A DNA stretch of 49,269 nt. It comes from Propionibacteriales bacterium (GTDB taxonomy: Bacteria > Actinomycetota > Actinomycetes > Propionibacteriales > Nocardioidaceae). This document shows positions 25,047 through 32,428 of this stretch, in pieces. Both the position numbers and the translations under genes were made by a program. Below the pieces are notes generated by a model. That model saw only the letters and a list, made by a program, of their open reading frames with translations, was not told where the DNA came from and did no database searches. The DNA lies in contig WHTB01000003.1 in the NCBI GenBank assembly GCA_009379735.1, forward strand, positions 1 through 49,269, read 5' to 3'. How positions within the stretch are numbered: position 1 is the first letter of the stretch; each line of letters opens with the position of its first letter.

Positions 25047-26206
25047 CAGCCACCCTCCAAGATCAAGGTCGTGTGACACACCGTGTTGCCGCCGTGCCCG
25101 CTGACCAACGCCAGTCGGGCGTCGGGAACCTGTCGCTCCGCCGGATACTCATGCCGCAGCTGGCGGACGGCTTCGACCACCTGCAGCATGCCTTCGACAT
25201 GTCCCTCGGAAAGCTGCCCGCCGGACGTGTTGGTCGGAATCGCGCCGTCGAGCCCGAGTGCACCGGAGGCGACGAGCTCGCCACCTTCACCCTTCTCGCA
25301 GAAGCCGTAGTCCTCGAGCTGCGCGAGGACCATGTAGGTGAAGCAGTCGTACAGCTGCGCCGTGTCGATATCCGATGGCGAGACGTCGGCGATTCGGTAG
25401 GCCCGCTCACCGCTGGCCCTGGCGGCCGTCTGAACCATGTGGTCATCGATGGTCCAGCCCCGGAGGTTGTTGTGGCTGCCGAAGCCCCGCACGACCACCG
25501 GCGGGTGTGGAAGGTCCTTGGCACGCGCGGTTTCGGTAACCACGACCGCGCCGGCACCGTCGGTGCGCAGCGAACAGTCGTAGATGCCGAACGGTTCGGC
25601 GACCAGCGGCCCGTCCAGGTACTCCTCCATGGTCAGCGGCGACTGCATCTGCGCGTGTGGGTTGCGGGTTGCGTGCTCACGCACAGACACCGCGACGTGG
25701 CCGAGCTGTTCCTTGGTGGTGCCGTACATCGCCATGTGGCGTTGCGCGCCGAGGGCGTGGGTCGCCGGCTCGCCGAAGTACCCGAACGAGTCGCGCCACT
25801 CGCGCGTTCGGTTGTGGGTGGACTGGTTCATCCGGGCCTTGCGGCTGCCCGAGCGACGGGTCCGAGACCACGAGTTCCGCGCATAGCCGCAAAGCACAGT
25901 GGTGGCGAGTCCTGCTTCGATCGCCAGCGACGCGAGGACCACAGCCAAGGCCTGGCTCGCTCCCCCGTTGCCAAGGCTGGTGCTGAAGGCCGCGTTGAGC
26001 CCCAGTCGCTCGCCGACCTGCTGCTGGAAGCAGTACTCGTCATCGGGCCCGCGCACGATGACGCCGTCGATGCTGGCAGGCGTCAGGCCCGCGTCGGCAA
26101 CTGCAGCCACCGAAGCGTCGGCCATCAGTCCGATCGCAGTGGAGCCAGGGACTTCCCCGAGCTGCGAATGCGCGGCCCCGACGATCGCAACGCTTCTTTG
26201 GTACAT
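25046..26206 (-). CDS. Thiolase-like (SCP2/Ltp2-type) protein lacking the nucleophilic cysteine
   Basis: The 386-residue thiolase-fold protein has IDGVIVRGPDDEY, FGYFGEPATHALGAQRH, LYDCFTYMVLAQLEDYGFC, then CEKGEGGELV and LSEGHVEG. The position usually occupied by the acyl-accepting cysteine reads STSLGNGGASQALAVV, with no Cys, as in Ltp2-type aldolases rather than true thiolases. With its DUF35 partner downstream it most likely performs retro-aldol cleavage of a beta-hydroxyacyl-CoA, releasing a shorter acyl-CoA (family knowledge from steroid side-chain Ltp2-DUF35). ATG 26206 follows GGGAGG. It lies 14 bases after the first CoA-transferase gene. Confidence 0.8.
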   Translation of the reverse strand: MYQRSVAIVGAAHSQLGEVPGSTAIGLMADASVAAVADAGLTPASIDGVIVRGPDDEYCFQQQVGERLGLNAAFSTSLGNGGASQALAVVLASLAIEAGLATTVLCGYARNSWSRTRRSGSRKARMNQSTHNRTREWRDSFGYFGEPATHALGAQRHMAMYGTTKEQLGHVAVSVREHATRNPHAQMQSPLTMEEYLDGPLVAEPFGIYDCSLRTDGAGAVVVTETARAKDLPHPPVVVRGFGSHNNLRGWTIDDHMVQTAARASGERAYRIADVSPSDIDTAQLYDCFTYMVLAQLEDYGFCEKGEGGELVASGALGLDGAIPTNTSGGQLSEGHVEGMLQVVEAVRQLRHEYPAERQVPDARLALVSGHGGNTVCHTTLILEGG

Positions 26207-26220
26207 CGATCCTCCCTCGC

Positions 26221-27405
26221 TCAGCGAGCCGGTGTCGTGGCACCGTCGGGTGTGGTGGTGGGCAGGTAGCCCTCGGGGAAACCGAGCTCGGCGAGGATGT
26301 TCTTGGTGTCGTCCCCCGCGATCGGCGCGGGTCCCAGCCGCGTCGGTGTGCCGTGCAGGTTCACGCCACTGCCCAGGAGCTGCATGCGTCCCGCCGAGGG
26401 GTGCTCGACCTCTTTCACCAGGCCGAGATGGCGGATCTGCTCGTCCTCGACGACGTCGGCGAGGGTATTGAGCGGACCGGCGGGGACATCTGCGTCCCGG
26501 AGCCGCTTGAGCCACGTCGCGCGCGACCCAGTCGCGAACGTCTCGTCCAGGAGTGCCTGGATGTCTTCGCGGTGGGCGACTCGCTGGCCCCGATCGGTGA
26601 AGCGCTGGTCGTCGGCGAGGTCGGTGCGGTCGATGGCTTGCAGCAGCGACCGCCAGAACTTGTCCGGCGACGAAAGGTGAACAACGAAAGGTGCCCCCGC
26701 CTCGTCACGCACGGCGTAGACCTGTGCCGTACGCGCCCGTGTCCGGCGCGTCGGCGGCTGCCCGCCGTCATGCAGGTACCGCGCCATGTTCTCGGCCAGG
26801 AACGTCGTCGAGGACTGCAGCAACGAGGTGTCGACTCGCTGACCCTCACCCGTCCGGGAGCGCGCGGCGAAGGCCGCCAGCACACCGTACGCAGCGAACA
26901 GGCCCGCGAGGTGGTCCGACAGCGAGATCCCCATCGGCTGAGGGTTGTCGAGGTCGGTCAGCAGGCTCATCAGGCCGCTCATCGCCTGGCCGACGGTGTC
27001 GTAGCCGGGGCGCTGGTGGTCTGGCCCGCTCAGGCCGAAGCCCGTGATGGAGCAGTAGATGAGGCCGGGGTTGTCGGCCTTGACCTGCTCGTAGCCGAGG
27101 CCGAGCCGCTCCATCGCGCCCGGGCGCGAGTTCTCCAGCAGGATGTCGGCGTCAGCGACGAGGGACCGTGCGACCTCCAGCCCGCGGTCCGACTTGAGGT
27201 CGGCGAGGATGCTGCGCTTGCTGCGGTTCAGCGAGCAGAACATGCTGCTGTAGTTGCCGCTGGCCCACCCCCGGTAGGGGTCGCCCCGCGGAGGCTCCTC
27301 CACCTTGATCACCTCCGCACCGAGGTCGGAGAGCAGCGCGCCGGCGTACGGACCAGCTACATAGCTGGCGAACTCCACGACCTGCACTCCCTCGAGCGCG
27401 GTCAC
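26221..27405 (-). CDS. CaiB/BaiF-type CoA-transferase (first of cluster)
   Basis: The 394-residue class III CoA-transferase has VVEFASYVAGPYAGALLSDL, LGAEVIKVEEPPRGDPYR, LLENSRPGAMERLG and the catalytic region PGYDTVGQAMSG. It starts at GTG 27405 with GAGGCG upstream. As first gene after the LysR gene it probably attaches CoA to the incoming acid for the thiolase-like step. It differs from the second CoA-transferase in length and in the catalytic neighbourhood, so the two may act on different acids. Confidence 0.9.
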   Translation of the reverse strand: MTALEGVQVVEFASYVAGPYAGALLSDLGAEVIKVEEPPRGDPYRGWASGNYSSMFCSLNRSKRSILADLKSDRGLEVARSLVADADILLENSRPGAMERLGLGYEQVKADNPGLIYCSITGFGLSGPDHQRPGYDTVGQAMSGLMSLLTDLDNPQPMGISLSDHLAGLFAAYGVLAAFAARSRTGEGQRVDTSLLQSSTTFLAENMARYLHDGGQPPTRRTRARTAQVYAVRDEAGAPFVVHLSSPDKFWRSLLQAIDRTDLADDQRFTDRGQRVAHREDIQALLDETFATGSRATWLKRLRDADVPAGPLNTLADVVEDEQIRHLGLVKEVEHPSAGRMQLLGSGVNLHGTPTRLGPAPIAGDDTKNILAELGFPEGYLPTTTPDGATTPAR

Positions 27406-27557
27406 GCGTGGCGCCTCGCTGAGAGGACGGGTGCTCCGCCTTGCGCACTGGGCCGTCCCACGTCATACCTTCCTCTTCGGGCTTCCGCCCGCGGATCGAC
27501 TGTGGACGTGTCAGGTACTCGACAGCTGGGCTGCCGCCCGCCCCGGAGCGGTTCGTT

Positions 27558-27574
27558 CCCGACTCACTGTCGGG
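27558..27574 (-). terminator. Short hairpin after the LysR gene
   Basis: CCCGAC (27558-27563) and GTCGGG (27569-27574) form a six-pair stem with a five-base loop, 70 bases beyond the LysR stop. It may end the LysR transcript before the structural operon. The stem is short and no T-run follows, so support is modest. Confidence 0.35.
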
Positions 27575-27579
27575 GCGGG

Positions 27580-27621
27580 GTTGTTGGACTAACGTTTGCA
27601 CGTCGTAATGGTCTGAACAAC
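27580..27621. promoter_or_regulatory. Candidate LysR-regulator binding site
   Basis: An imperfect inverted repeat GTTGTTGGAC (27580-27589) and GTCTGAACAAC (27611-27621) flanks a 21-base AT-richer core between the LysR stop and the start of the CoA-transferase gene. The spacing is in the range of the 50-60 base area occupied by LysR-type tetramers. It lies 175 bases upstream of the first structural gene. Position and symmetry are visible; binding is inferred. Confidence 0.45.
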
Positions 27622-27643
27622 ATGCAGTTTCTCGAAGACGGGT

Positions 27644-28591
27644 TCAGGAACTCTTGATGCCTGCTCCGGTCGACTGCTCGGTGGCCGGCTGGTCGGATCC
27701 GCCGCAGAGTTGGCGGATCAGGCAGACGAACGACTCAGCCACCGGCGACAACGGCGTCCTCGGCAATGACGTCAAGAACACGGTCCGGTTCGGCTCGAAC
27801 CCCTCCACCGAGCGACGCACCAGGACGCCGCTCGCGACCTCGTCCGCGACCGTCGTGCGCGGCAGGACCGCAACGCCCTGCCCAGCCAGCGCTTCCGCCT
27901 TGATCGCCTCCGTACTACCGAGCTCGACGATGGTCGGGGTCACGCCCGCCTGCTCCAACAGCCGCATGACTCGCTCGTGGCCGAGAACGGGGGGCTCCCG
28001 CAGCAGCAGGACGTGAGGTGCGAGGCTCGCGGTAGTCAGCCGGGTCTCGCCGGCCAGCGGGTGTTCGGGTGACAGCGCGACGACCAGCGGCTCTTCGAAC
28101 AAGGGCTTGACGTCGAGCGGCCAGTCGGGGCCGACGCGCCCGACCAGCGCAAACTCCGCGCGCTCTTCCATAACCTCGGTCTTGGCCTGCTGACTGCTGG
28201 CCATGATGTGGTACGAGACGTCCACCTTGGGATAGGCGCGTTCGAAGGACTGCAGAACGGGGCGGACGGCGCCTGCGCCGATCGTGCGGCTGGTCGCGAA
28301 TCGCAGCGTCCCAGACTCGAGAGCACTCAGCTCAGTGAGCTGACGCTCGACCGCGTCGAGACCTTCGAGCAGTGCCAGGGCCTGGTTGTACAACACCGTG
28401 CCAGCAGCGGTTGGCACCGTTCGTCGCGGACCGCGGACCAGGAGTGGCGTGCGAAAGCGTCGCTCGAGCTCGTGAATCTGCATCGACACCGACGAGGGAG
28501 CCACCCTCAGCTCCTCGGCGGCGCGGGCCATGCTGGAGAACTGCACGACCTTACAGAAGACTTCGAGCTGGTGGATACTCGGACGCTTCAT
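27644..28591 (-). CDS. LysR-family transcriptional regulator
   Basis: The 315-residue protein has an N-terminal winged helix (residues about 5-64) reading LEVFCKVVQFSSMARAAEEL, VAPSSVSMQIHELERRF, and a type-2 periplasmic-binding effector domain from about 92 on (GTLRFATSRTIGAGAVRPVL). LysR regulators bind a pathway intermediate and activate adjacent genes. It lies upstream of and in the same direction as the CoA-transferase operon, with 238 bases between, where a candidate binding site is found at 27580-27621. ATG 28591 follows GAGGGT. The effector may be an aromatic acid or CoA-linked metabolite (inference). Confidence 0.9.
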   Translation of the reverse strand: MKRPSIHQLEVFCKVVQFSSMARAAEELRVAPSSVSMQIHELERRFRTPLLVRGPRRTVPTAAGTVLYNQALALLEGLDAVERQLTELSALESGTLRFATSRTIGAGAVRPVLQSFERAYPKVDVSYHIMASSQQAKTEVMEERAEFALVGRVGPDWPLDVKPLFEEPLVVALSPEHPLAGETRLTTASLAPHVLLLREPPVLGHERVMRLLEQAGVTPTIVELGSTEAIKAEALAGQGVAVLPRTTVADEVASGVLVRRSVEGFEPNRTVFLTSLPRTPLSPVAESFVCLIRQLCGGSDQPATEQSTGAGIKSS

Positions 28592-28768
28592 CCGACACCC
28601 TCACCGGGCGCAGCGCGGTCGGCCGAACCCTCGGGCATTCGGCTCGGTGACGTCGTCATGTCCGAACGAGGTCGAGCGTGCTAGGCCGAACACGGGCAAA
28701 GTAACCGATTTGACGGTGCAGCTCAAGAGCCGTGGCATTACGGCGCACCACCCGGCAGCGGCTGACGG

Positions 28769-29599
28769 TTACGGGGCGACGAGCCACCTGTCGAGCCAGC
28801 CAAGTGCCGTGTCCCACGCCTCCCGGGCGGCAGCGGCGTTGTACCGATCCGGGTTGGAGTCGTTGTGAAAGGCGTGCTGAGCGCCGTCGATAACGAGGGA
28901 CTCGAATGTCTTCCCATGCAGCGTCATCGCCTTCTGGATCTCGGGCAGCTGTGACGTGATCCGCTCGTCGAGCTCGCCGTAGACCGCCAGCACAGGGGCC
29001 TGGATCCCAGGGACCGCGTCCAGGTCAGGGTTCGGCCCGTAGAAGGGAACACCCACGCTCAACCGGGGCTCCTTCGTCAGTAGACGCCAGGCGATGCCGC
29101 CGCCATAGCAGAATCCGATGACTCCCAACCGCTCCGAAACGACATAGTCGAGCTCCGCGAGCTGCTCAAGGACACCGCGAAGATCCGCAACGAGGTCGTC
29201 GCCATCTATTCCGCCCAGCGCCGCTGTAACCTCGCTGGGGTCCTCGAATGAGCCCGTCCCCCCGACCCGCGCCAGAAGGTCGGGCGCGCACGCGACATAC
29301 CCGTGCCGCGCCAGTCGCCGCGCGACATTCTCGATGTAGGGGACCAGCCCCTTATTCTCATGGATCACCAGCACCGCAGGGGCTCGCCCACCACCCGATG
29401 GACGGGCGACATAAGCCGCTTGGTCGACCCCCGAGCCGGTGAGCTCCATCCGCGCGACAGCGATGTCGGTGTCAGCCACGTACACGTCGGAATCGCCTGG
29501 ATAGCCGTTGGCTGACCCGCTCGCCGCCACCCCAGAGACCGCGTACCCCAGCTCCTCCTCCTCGACCAGCTCGGACTCGAGGTAGGCCCGCAGATCCAT
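28769..29599 (-). CDS. Dienelactone hydrolase family protein
   Basis: The 276-residue alpha/beta hydrolase has the family triad Cys164 (GFCYGGG), Asp211 (YGELDE) and His242 (GAQHAFHND), plus Glu81 in VIHENKGL that interacts with the cysteine in dienelactone hydrolases. Dienelactone hydrolases open the lactone ring in chloroaromatic catabolism, but the wider family includes other carboxylester hydrolases. ATG 29599 follows GAGAGGGA. It runs in the same direction as the LysR gene, 178 bases ahead of it, and could act with the aromatic-type pathway. The N-terminal 60 residues form an extra segment before the core. Confidence 0.8.
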   Translation of the reverse strand: MDLRAYLESELVEEEELGYAVSGVAASGSANGYPGDSDVYVADTDIAVARMELTGSGVDQAAYVARPSGGGRAPAVLVIHENKGLVPYIENVARRLARHGYVACAPDLLARVGGTGSFEDPSEVTAALGGIDGDDLVADLRGVLEQLAELDYVVSERLGVIGFCYGGGIAWRLLTKEPRLSVGVPFYGPNPDLDAVPGIQAPVLAVYGELDERITSQLPEIQKAMTLHGKTFESLVIDGAQHAFHNDSNPDRYNAAAAREAWDTALGWLDRWLVAP

Positions 29600-29777
29600 C
29601 ACGTTCCCTCTCTTTCCAGTCCACGACACGTTGCCCCGCATACTGCCGCGCGAAGACGCCCATTCCTTGCGTCGCACGTCGGGCGTGCTGGTGACAGTAC
29701 TGCTCGCCGTCGACCTCGGCGTCTACCCGGGCCAACCCACGCACGTAACCGGCTGGTCTTCTGCCACCCTGATCTCC

Positions 29778-30530
29778 ATGGCAGACAAGACACGACGCGT
29801 CGCCCTCGTCACCGGCGCCTCGCGCGGCCTCGGCGCCGCCATCGCCGAGCGACTGGGCACCGACGGGTACGCCGTCGCCGTCAACTACGCCCGGTCCGAG
29901 CAGGGCGCCCGAGCCGTCGTCGACCGGATCGGCGCGGCCGGCGGCCGGGCGGCGGCGTTCCGGGCCGACGTCACCGACGAGTCCGGTGTGACGGCGCTGG
30001 TCGAAGCTGTCCGCGGCGAGCTCGGCCCGGTCGACACGCTGGTTCTCAACGCGACCGGACCGCAGCCCACGACCGCAGCCGCCGACCTCGACTGGCAGGT
30101 GCTGCTCGACCAGCTGAGCTTCTTCGTCAAGAGCCCGGTCCTGCTGCTGGCCGCGGTGCTGCCCGACATGGTCGCTGCGGGCCGCGGCCGGGTCATCCAC
30201 ATCGGCTCCGACGTCATCGAGCGCCTCCCGATCGGCAACTCCGCGTACGCCGCGGCCAAGTACGCCCAGCTCGGCCTGGCCCGGATCTGGGCCAAAGAGC
30301 TCGCACCCCTCGGCATCACCGTCAACACCGTGGCGCCGGGCTGGGTCCCGGTCGAGCGGCACGCCGCCGCCGACCCCGCGCTCCTGCAGCGGTACGTCGA
30401 CGGCGTGCCGGCCGGTCGCTTCGGCACGCCGGAGGAGATCGCCGCCGCCGTCTCGTTCCTGGCCGGCGACGACAGCGCGTTCGTGGTCGGTGCCCGGCTG
30501 ACCGTGAACGGCGGCAGCACGGTGGGCTGA
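29778..30530 (+). CDS. Short-chain dehydrogenase/reductase
   Basis: The 250-residue classical SDR has the cofactor motif TGASRGLG (12-19), LVLNATG (Asn91), HIGSD with catalytic Ser144 and YAAAK with Tyr157 and Lys161, and ends with the usual VNGGS. The residue pattern NYARSE after strand 2 fits NADP(H). It oxidises or reduces an alcohol/ketone of unknown identity. ATG 29778 begins the core; no clear ribosome site is seen, so a leaderless transcript is possible. It is divergent from the dienelactone hydrolase, and the MerB-like gene follows 16 bases after. Confidence 0.85.
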   Translation: MADKTRRVALVTGASRGLGAAIAERLGTDGYAVAVNYARSEQGARAVVDRIGAAGGRAAAFRADVTDESGVTALVEAVRGELGPVDTLVLNATGPQPTTAAADLDWQVLLDQLSFFVKSPVLLLAAVLPDMVAAGRGRVIHIGSDVIERLPIGNSAYAAAKYAQLGLARIWAKELAPLGITVNTVAPGWVPVERHAAADPALLQRYVDGVPAGRFGTPEEIAAAVSFLAGDDSAFVVGARLTVNGGSTVG

Positions 30531-30546
30531 CGGGCACCATAGACGG

Positions 30547-31212
30547 ATGGACCTCGAAGACCTCCGGCTGGCCGTCTACCGCACCTTCGCGGCGACCGGC
30601 CGCGCACCCACGAATGGCGAGCTCGCCGCCACCACCGGCACCGACGACGCGCAGGTCAGGGCCGGACTACGCGCACTCGCCGCCGCCCGCCACCTCGCGC
30701 TGGACGCCGACGACAGCATCCTGATGGCGCACCCGTTCGCCTCCGTACCACTGGGCTTCTCGGTGATGGGCCACCGCACCCTGTGGTGGGGAGGCTGCGC
30801 CTGGGACTCCTTCGCGCTCCCCCACCTCGTCACTGACGAGCCGGACGTCCTGGTCGCCACCCGATGCCCCGCCTGCGACCGACCGCACGCCTGGGTGGTG
30901 GGCCGCGCCGCCCCACCGAAGGGCGACCAGGTCGCGCACTTCCTGATCCCGGCCGACCACATCTGGGACGACGTCGTGCACACCTGCGGCCACCAGCGGC
31001 TGTTCTGCTCCGAGACGTGCGTCGACGACTGGCTCGCGGCCACCGGCAACGAGCGTGGGTACGTAATGGACCTCCGCACCCTCTGGCGGCTCGCCGAGCA
31101 CTGGTACGACGGCCGGCTCGACCGGGGCTACGTACGCCGCGACACGTCCGAGTCCGCCGCCTACCTGCGCGAGGTCGGGCTGCGCGGACCGTTCTGGGGT
31201 CTCTCGGACTGA
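30547..31212 (+). CDS. MerB-like organomercurial lyase family protein
   Basis: The 221-residue protein resembles MerB, which cleaves carbon-mercury bonds with two cysteines and one aspartate. WGGCAWDSFALP supplies Cys84 and Asp87 in the C-x-x-D arrangement, and HTCGHQRLFC supplies Cys147; the 63-residue spacing between the two cysteines equals that of MerB Cys96 and Cys159. An extra CPAC pair (107/110) with two further cysteines after FCSETC (154/158) could bind a metal ion and is unlike classical MerB. An N-terminal helical domain (1-50) resembles a winged helix, as in MerB. No merA, merR or merT is seen nearby, so mercury resistance is not established; many actinobacterial homologues lack a mer operon. 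Confidence 0.75.
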   Translation: MDLEDLRLAVYRTFAATGRAPTNGELAATTGTDDAQVRAGLRALAAARHLALDADDSILMAHPFASVPLGFSVMGHRTLWWGGCAWDSFALPHLVTDEPDVLVATRCPACDRPHAWVVGRAAPPKGDQVAHFLIPADHIWDDVVHTCGHQRLFCSETCVDDWLAATGNERGYVMDLRTLWRLAEHWYDGRLDRGYVRRDTSESAAYLREVGLRGPFWGLSD

Positions 31213-31225
31213 GGCACTGCGTGCC

Positions 31226-31279
31226 GAACGGTGACAGCGGTCGCTGTCCGGTGCCGTTCACGGGGGCGGGCAAGCCCCC
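31226..31279. terminator. Two hairpins between convergent genes
   Basis: The first hairpin (31226-31259) has GAACGG/CCGTTC outer arms and GACAGCG/CGCTGTC inner arms, with a bulge. The second (31262-31279) pairs GGGGGC with GCCCCC around a six-base loop. They fill the space between the MerB-like stop (31212) and the PhyH stop (31283) and probably end both transcripts. Confidence 0.65.
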
Positions 31280-31282
31280 CGA

Positions 31283-32428
31283 TCAGTGGGTGCGGCGGCG
31301 ATCGGAGTACGCCGTCAGCGCAGAACGCAGGACGGACGGGTCCCAGCCTTCCTCGACGGCCTGCCACACCAGCGCGGCCTGACTGGTCGGGGCCGGTCCG
31401 TCGACCGGCTGGTCACGGTCGAGATTGGTCGGGAAGGCATAGCCCTCGGCGGACGCCGCCACGACGTTGCGCAGAGCATCGTCGGCGGTGCCGGCCGTCC
31501 GCATCTCCAGCAGCGTCGGGAAGAGCGCGTTGCACATGCTCTCCCGGTCCACGCTCTCCATCGCCCGGCCGAAGGCGGACGAGATCTGCAGCAGGTTCGC
31601 CATCCGGCGGACATCGGCCGATCGGTTGTGGCCGGCCGCGTGGAACAGTGCCGGGTTGAAGAACACGGCGTCGCCCTTCGCCAACGGGAGCTGCACGTAG
31701 TTGGACTCGAAGTGATCGCCGAACTCGGCACGCCGCCAGGCCAGGTAGCCCGGCAGGTACTTGTGCGAGTGGGGCAGGTACTTCGTCGGCCCGGTCTCCA
31801 CCGGCATGTCGCCATGCGCCACCGCACCCTGCAGCGTCAGCACGGGCGACAGCCGGTGCACATGCGTCGGGTACTGCTCGACCCGTTCGTTGGCCATGAA
31901 CCCGAGGTGGTAGTCGCGATGCACGGTCTGCGCCACTCCGCCGGGGTTGACGACGTTGACCTGCGACGTGACCTGGTAGCCCGGTCCCAGCCACGCCAGC
32001 GAGACAAGGGCGAGCATGTCGTTGGCGTAGTAGGCGGCGAACGCCTCGGGCTCGCGCAGCGCCAGCTTCTCCAGCGCGTTCCAGACCCGGTCGTTGGCGC
32101 CCGGCTTGGCGAAGTGATCGCCGGCCGACTCGCCGCTCGCATGCTGCGTCGAGATCATCGCGTTGAACGCGTCCGTGGCCCGGTCGACGACGCCCGGGTC
32201 GGCGAAGGCGCCACGGAGTACGACGATGCCGGGGCCGTCCATCAGGGCACGCGCCAGCTCGGCCTGTCCACGCGTCGACACGCTCTCCGACCGCAGCCGG
32301 TCGCTGTCGTACATGAGGACGTTCTGCTCGACAGATGTCGCGAGCGGATAGTCGGCCACGTCGGTGACCTCGTCGACAACCTCGCGGAGGTCGTCGAGGT
32401 GACAGTCGTCCTCTGCCAGCCGGCTCAT
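31283..32428 (-). CDS. PhyH-type Fe(II)/2-oxoglutarate-dependent oxygenase
   Basis: The 381-residue protein has the PhyH fold: TVHRDYHLG supplies the H-x-D pair (about His170, Asp172) and the region FHAAGHNRS supplies the distal histidine (about 263 or 267) of the iron site, followed by an arginine able to bind 2-oxoglutarate. It hydroxylates or oxidatively demethylates a small molecule. It is the last gene of the inositol operon and overlaps the upstream sugar-isomerase gene by four bases, so it belongs to that transcript. Known inositol pathways do not include such an oxygenase. A plausible role is oxidative removal of a methyl group from O-methylinositols (inference). Confidence 0.75.
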   Translation of the reverse strand: MSRLAEDDCHLDDLREVVDEVTDVADYPLATSVEQNVLMYDSDRLRSESVSTRGQAELARALMDGPGIVVLRGAFADPGVVDRATDAFNAMISTQHASGESAGDHFAKPGANDRVWNALEKLALREPEAFAAYYANDMLALVSLAWLGPGYQVTSQVNVVNPGGVAQTVHRDYHLGFMANERVEQYPTHVHRLSPVLTLQGAVAHGDMPVETGPTKYLPHSHKYLPGYLAWRRAEFGDHFESNYVQLPLAKGDAVFFNPALFHAAGHNRSADVRRMANLLQISSAFGRAMESVDRESMCNALFPTLLEMRTAGTADDALRNVVAASAEGYAFPTNLDRDQPVDGPAPTSQAALVWQAVEEGWDPSVLRSALTAYSDRRRTH

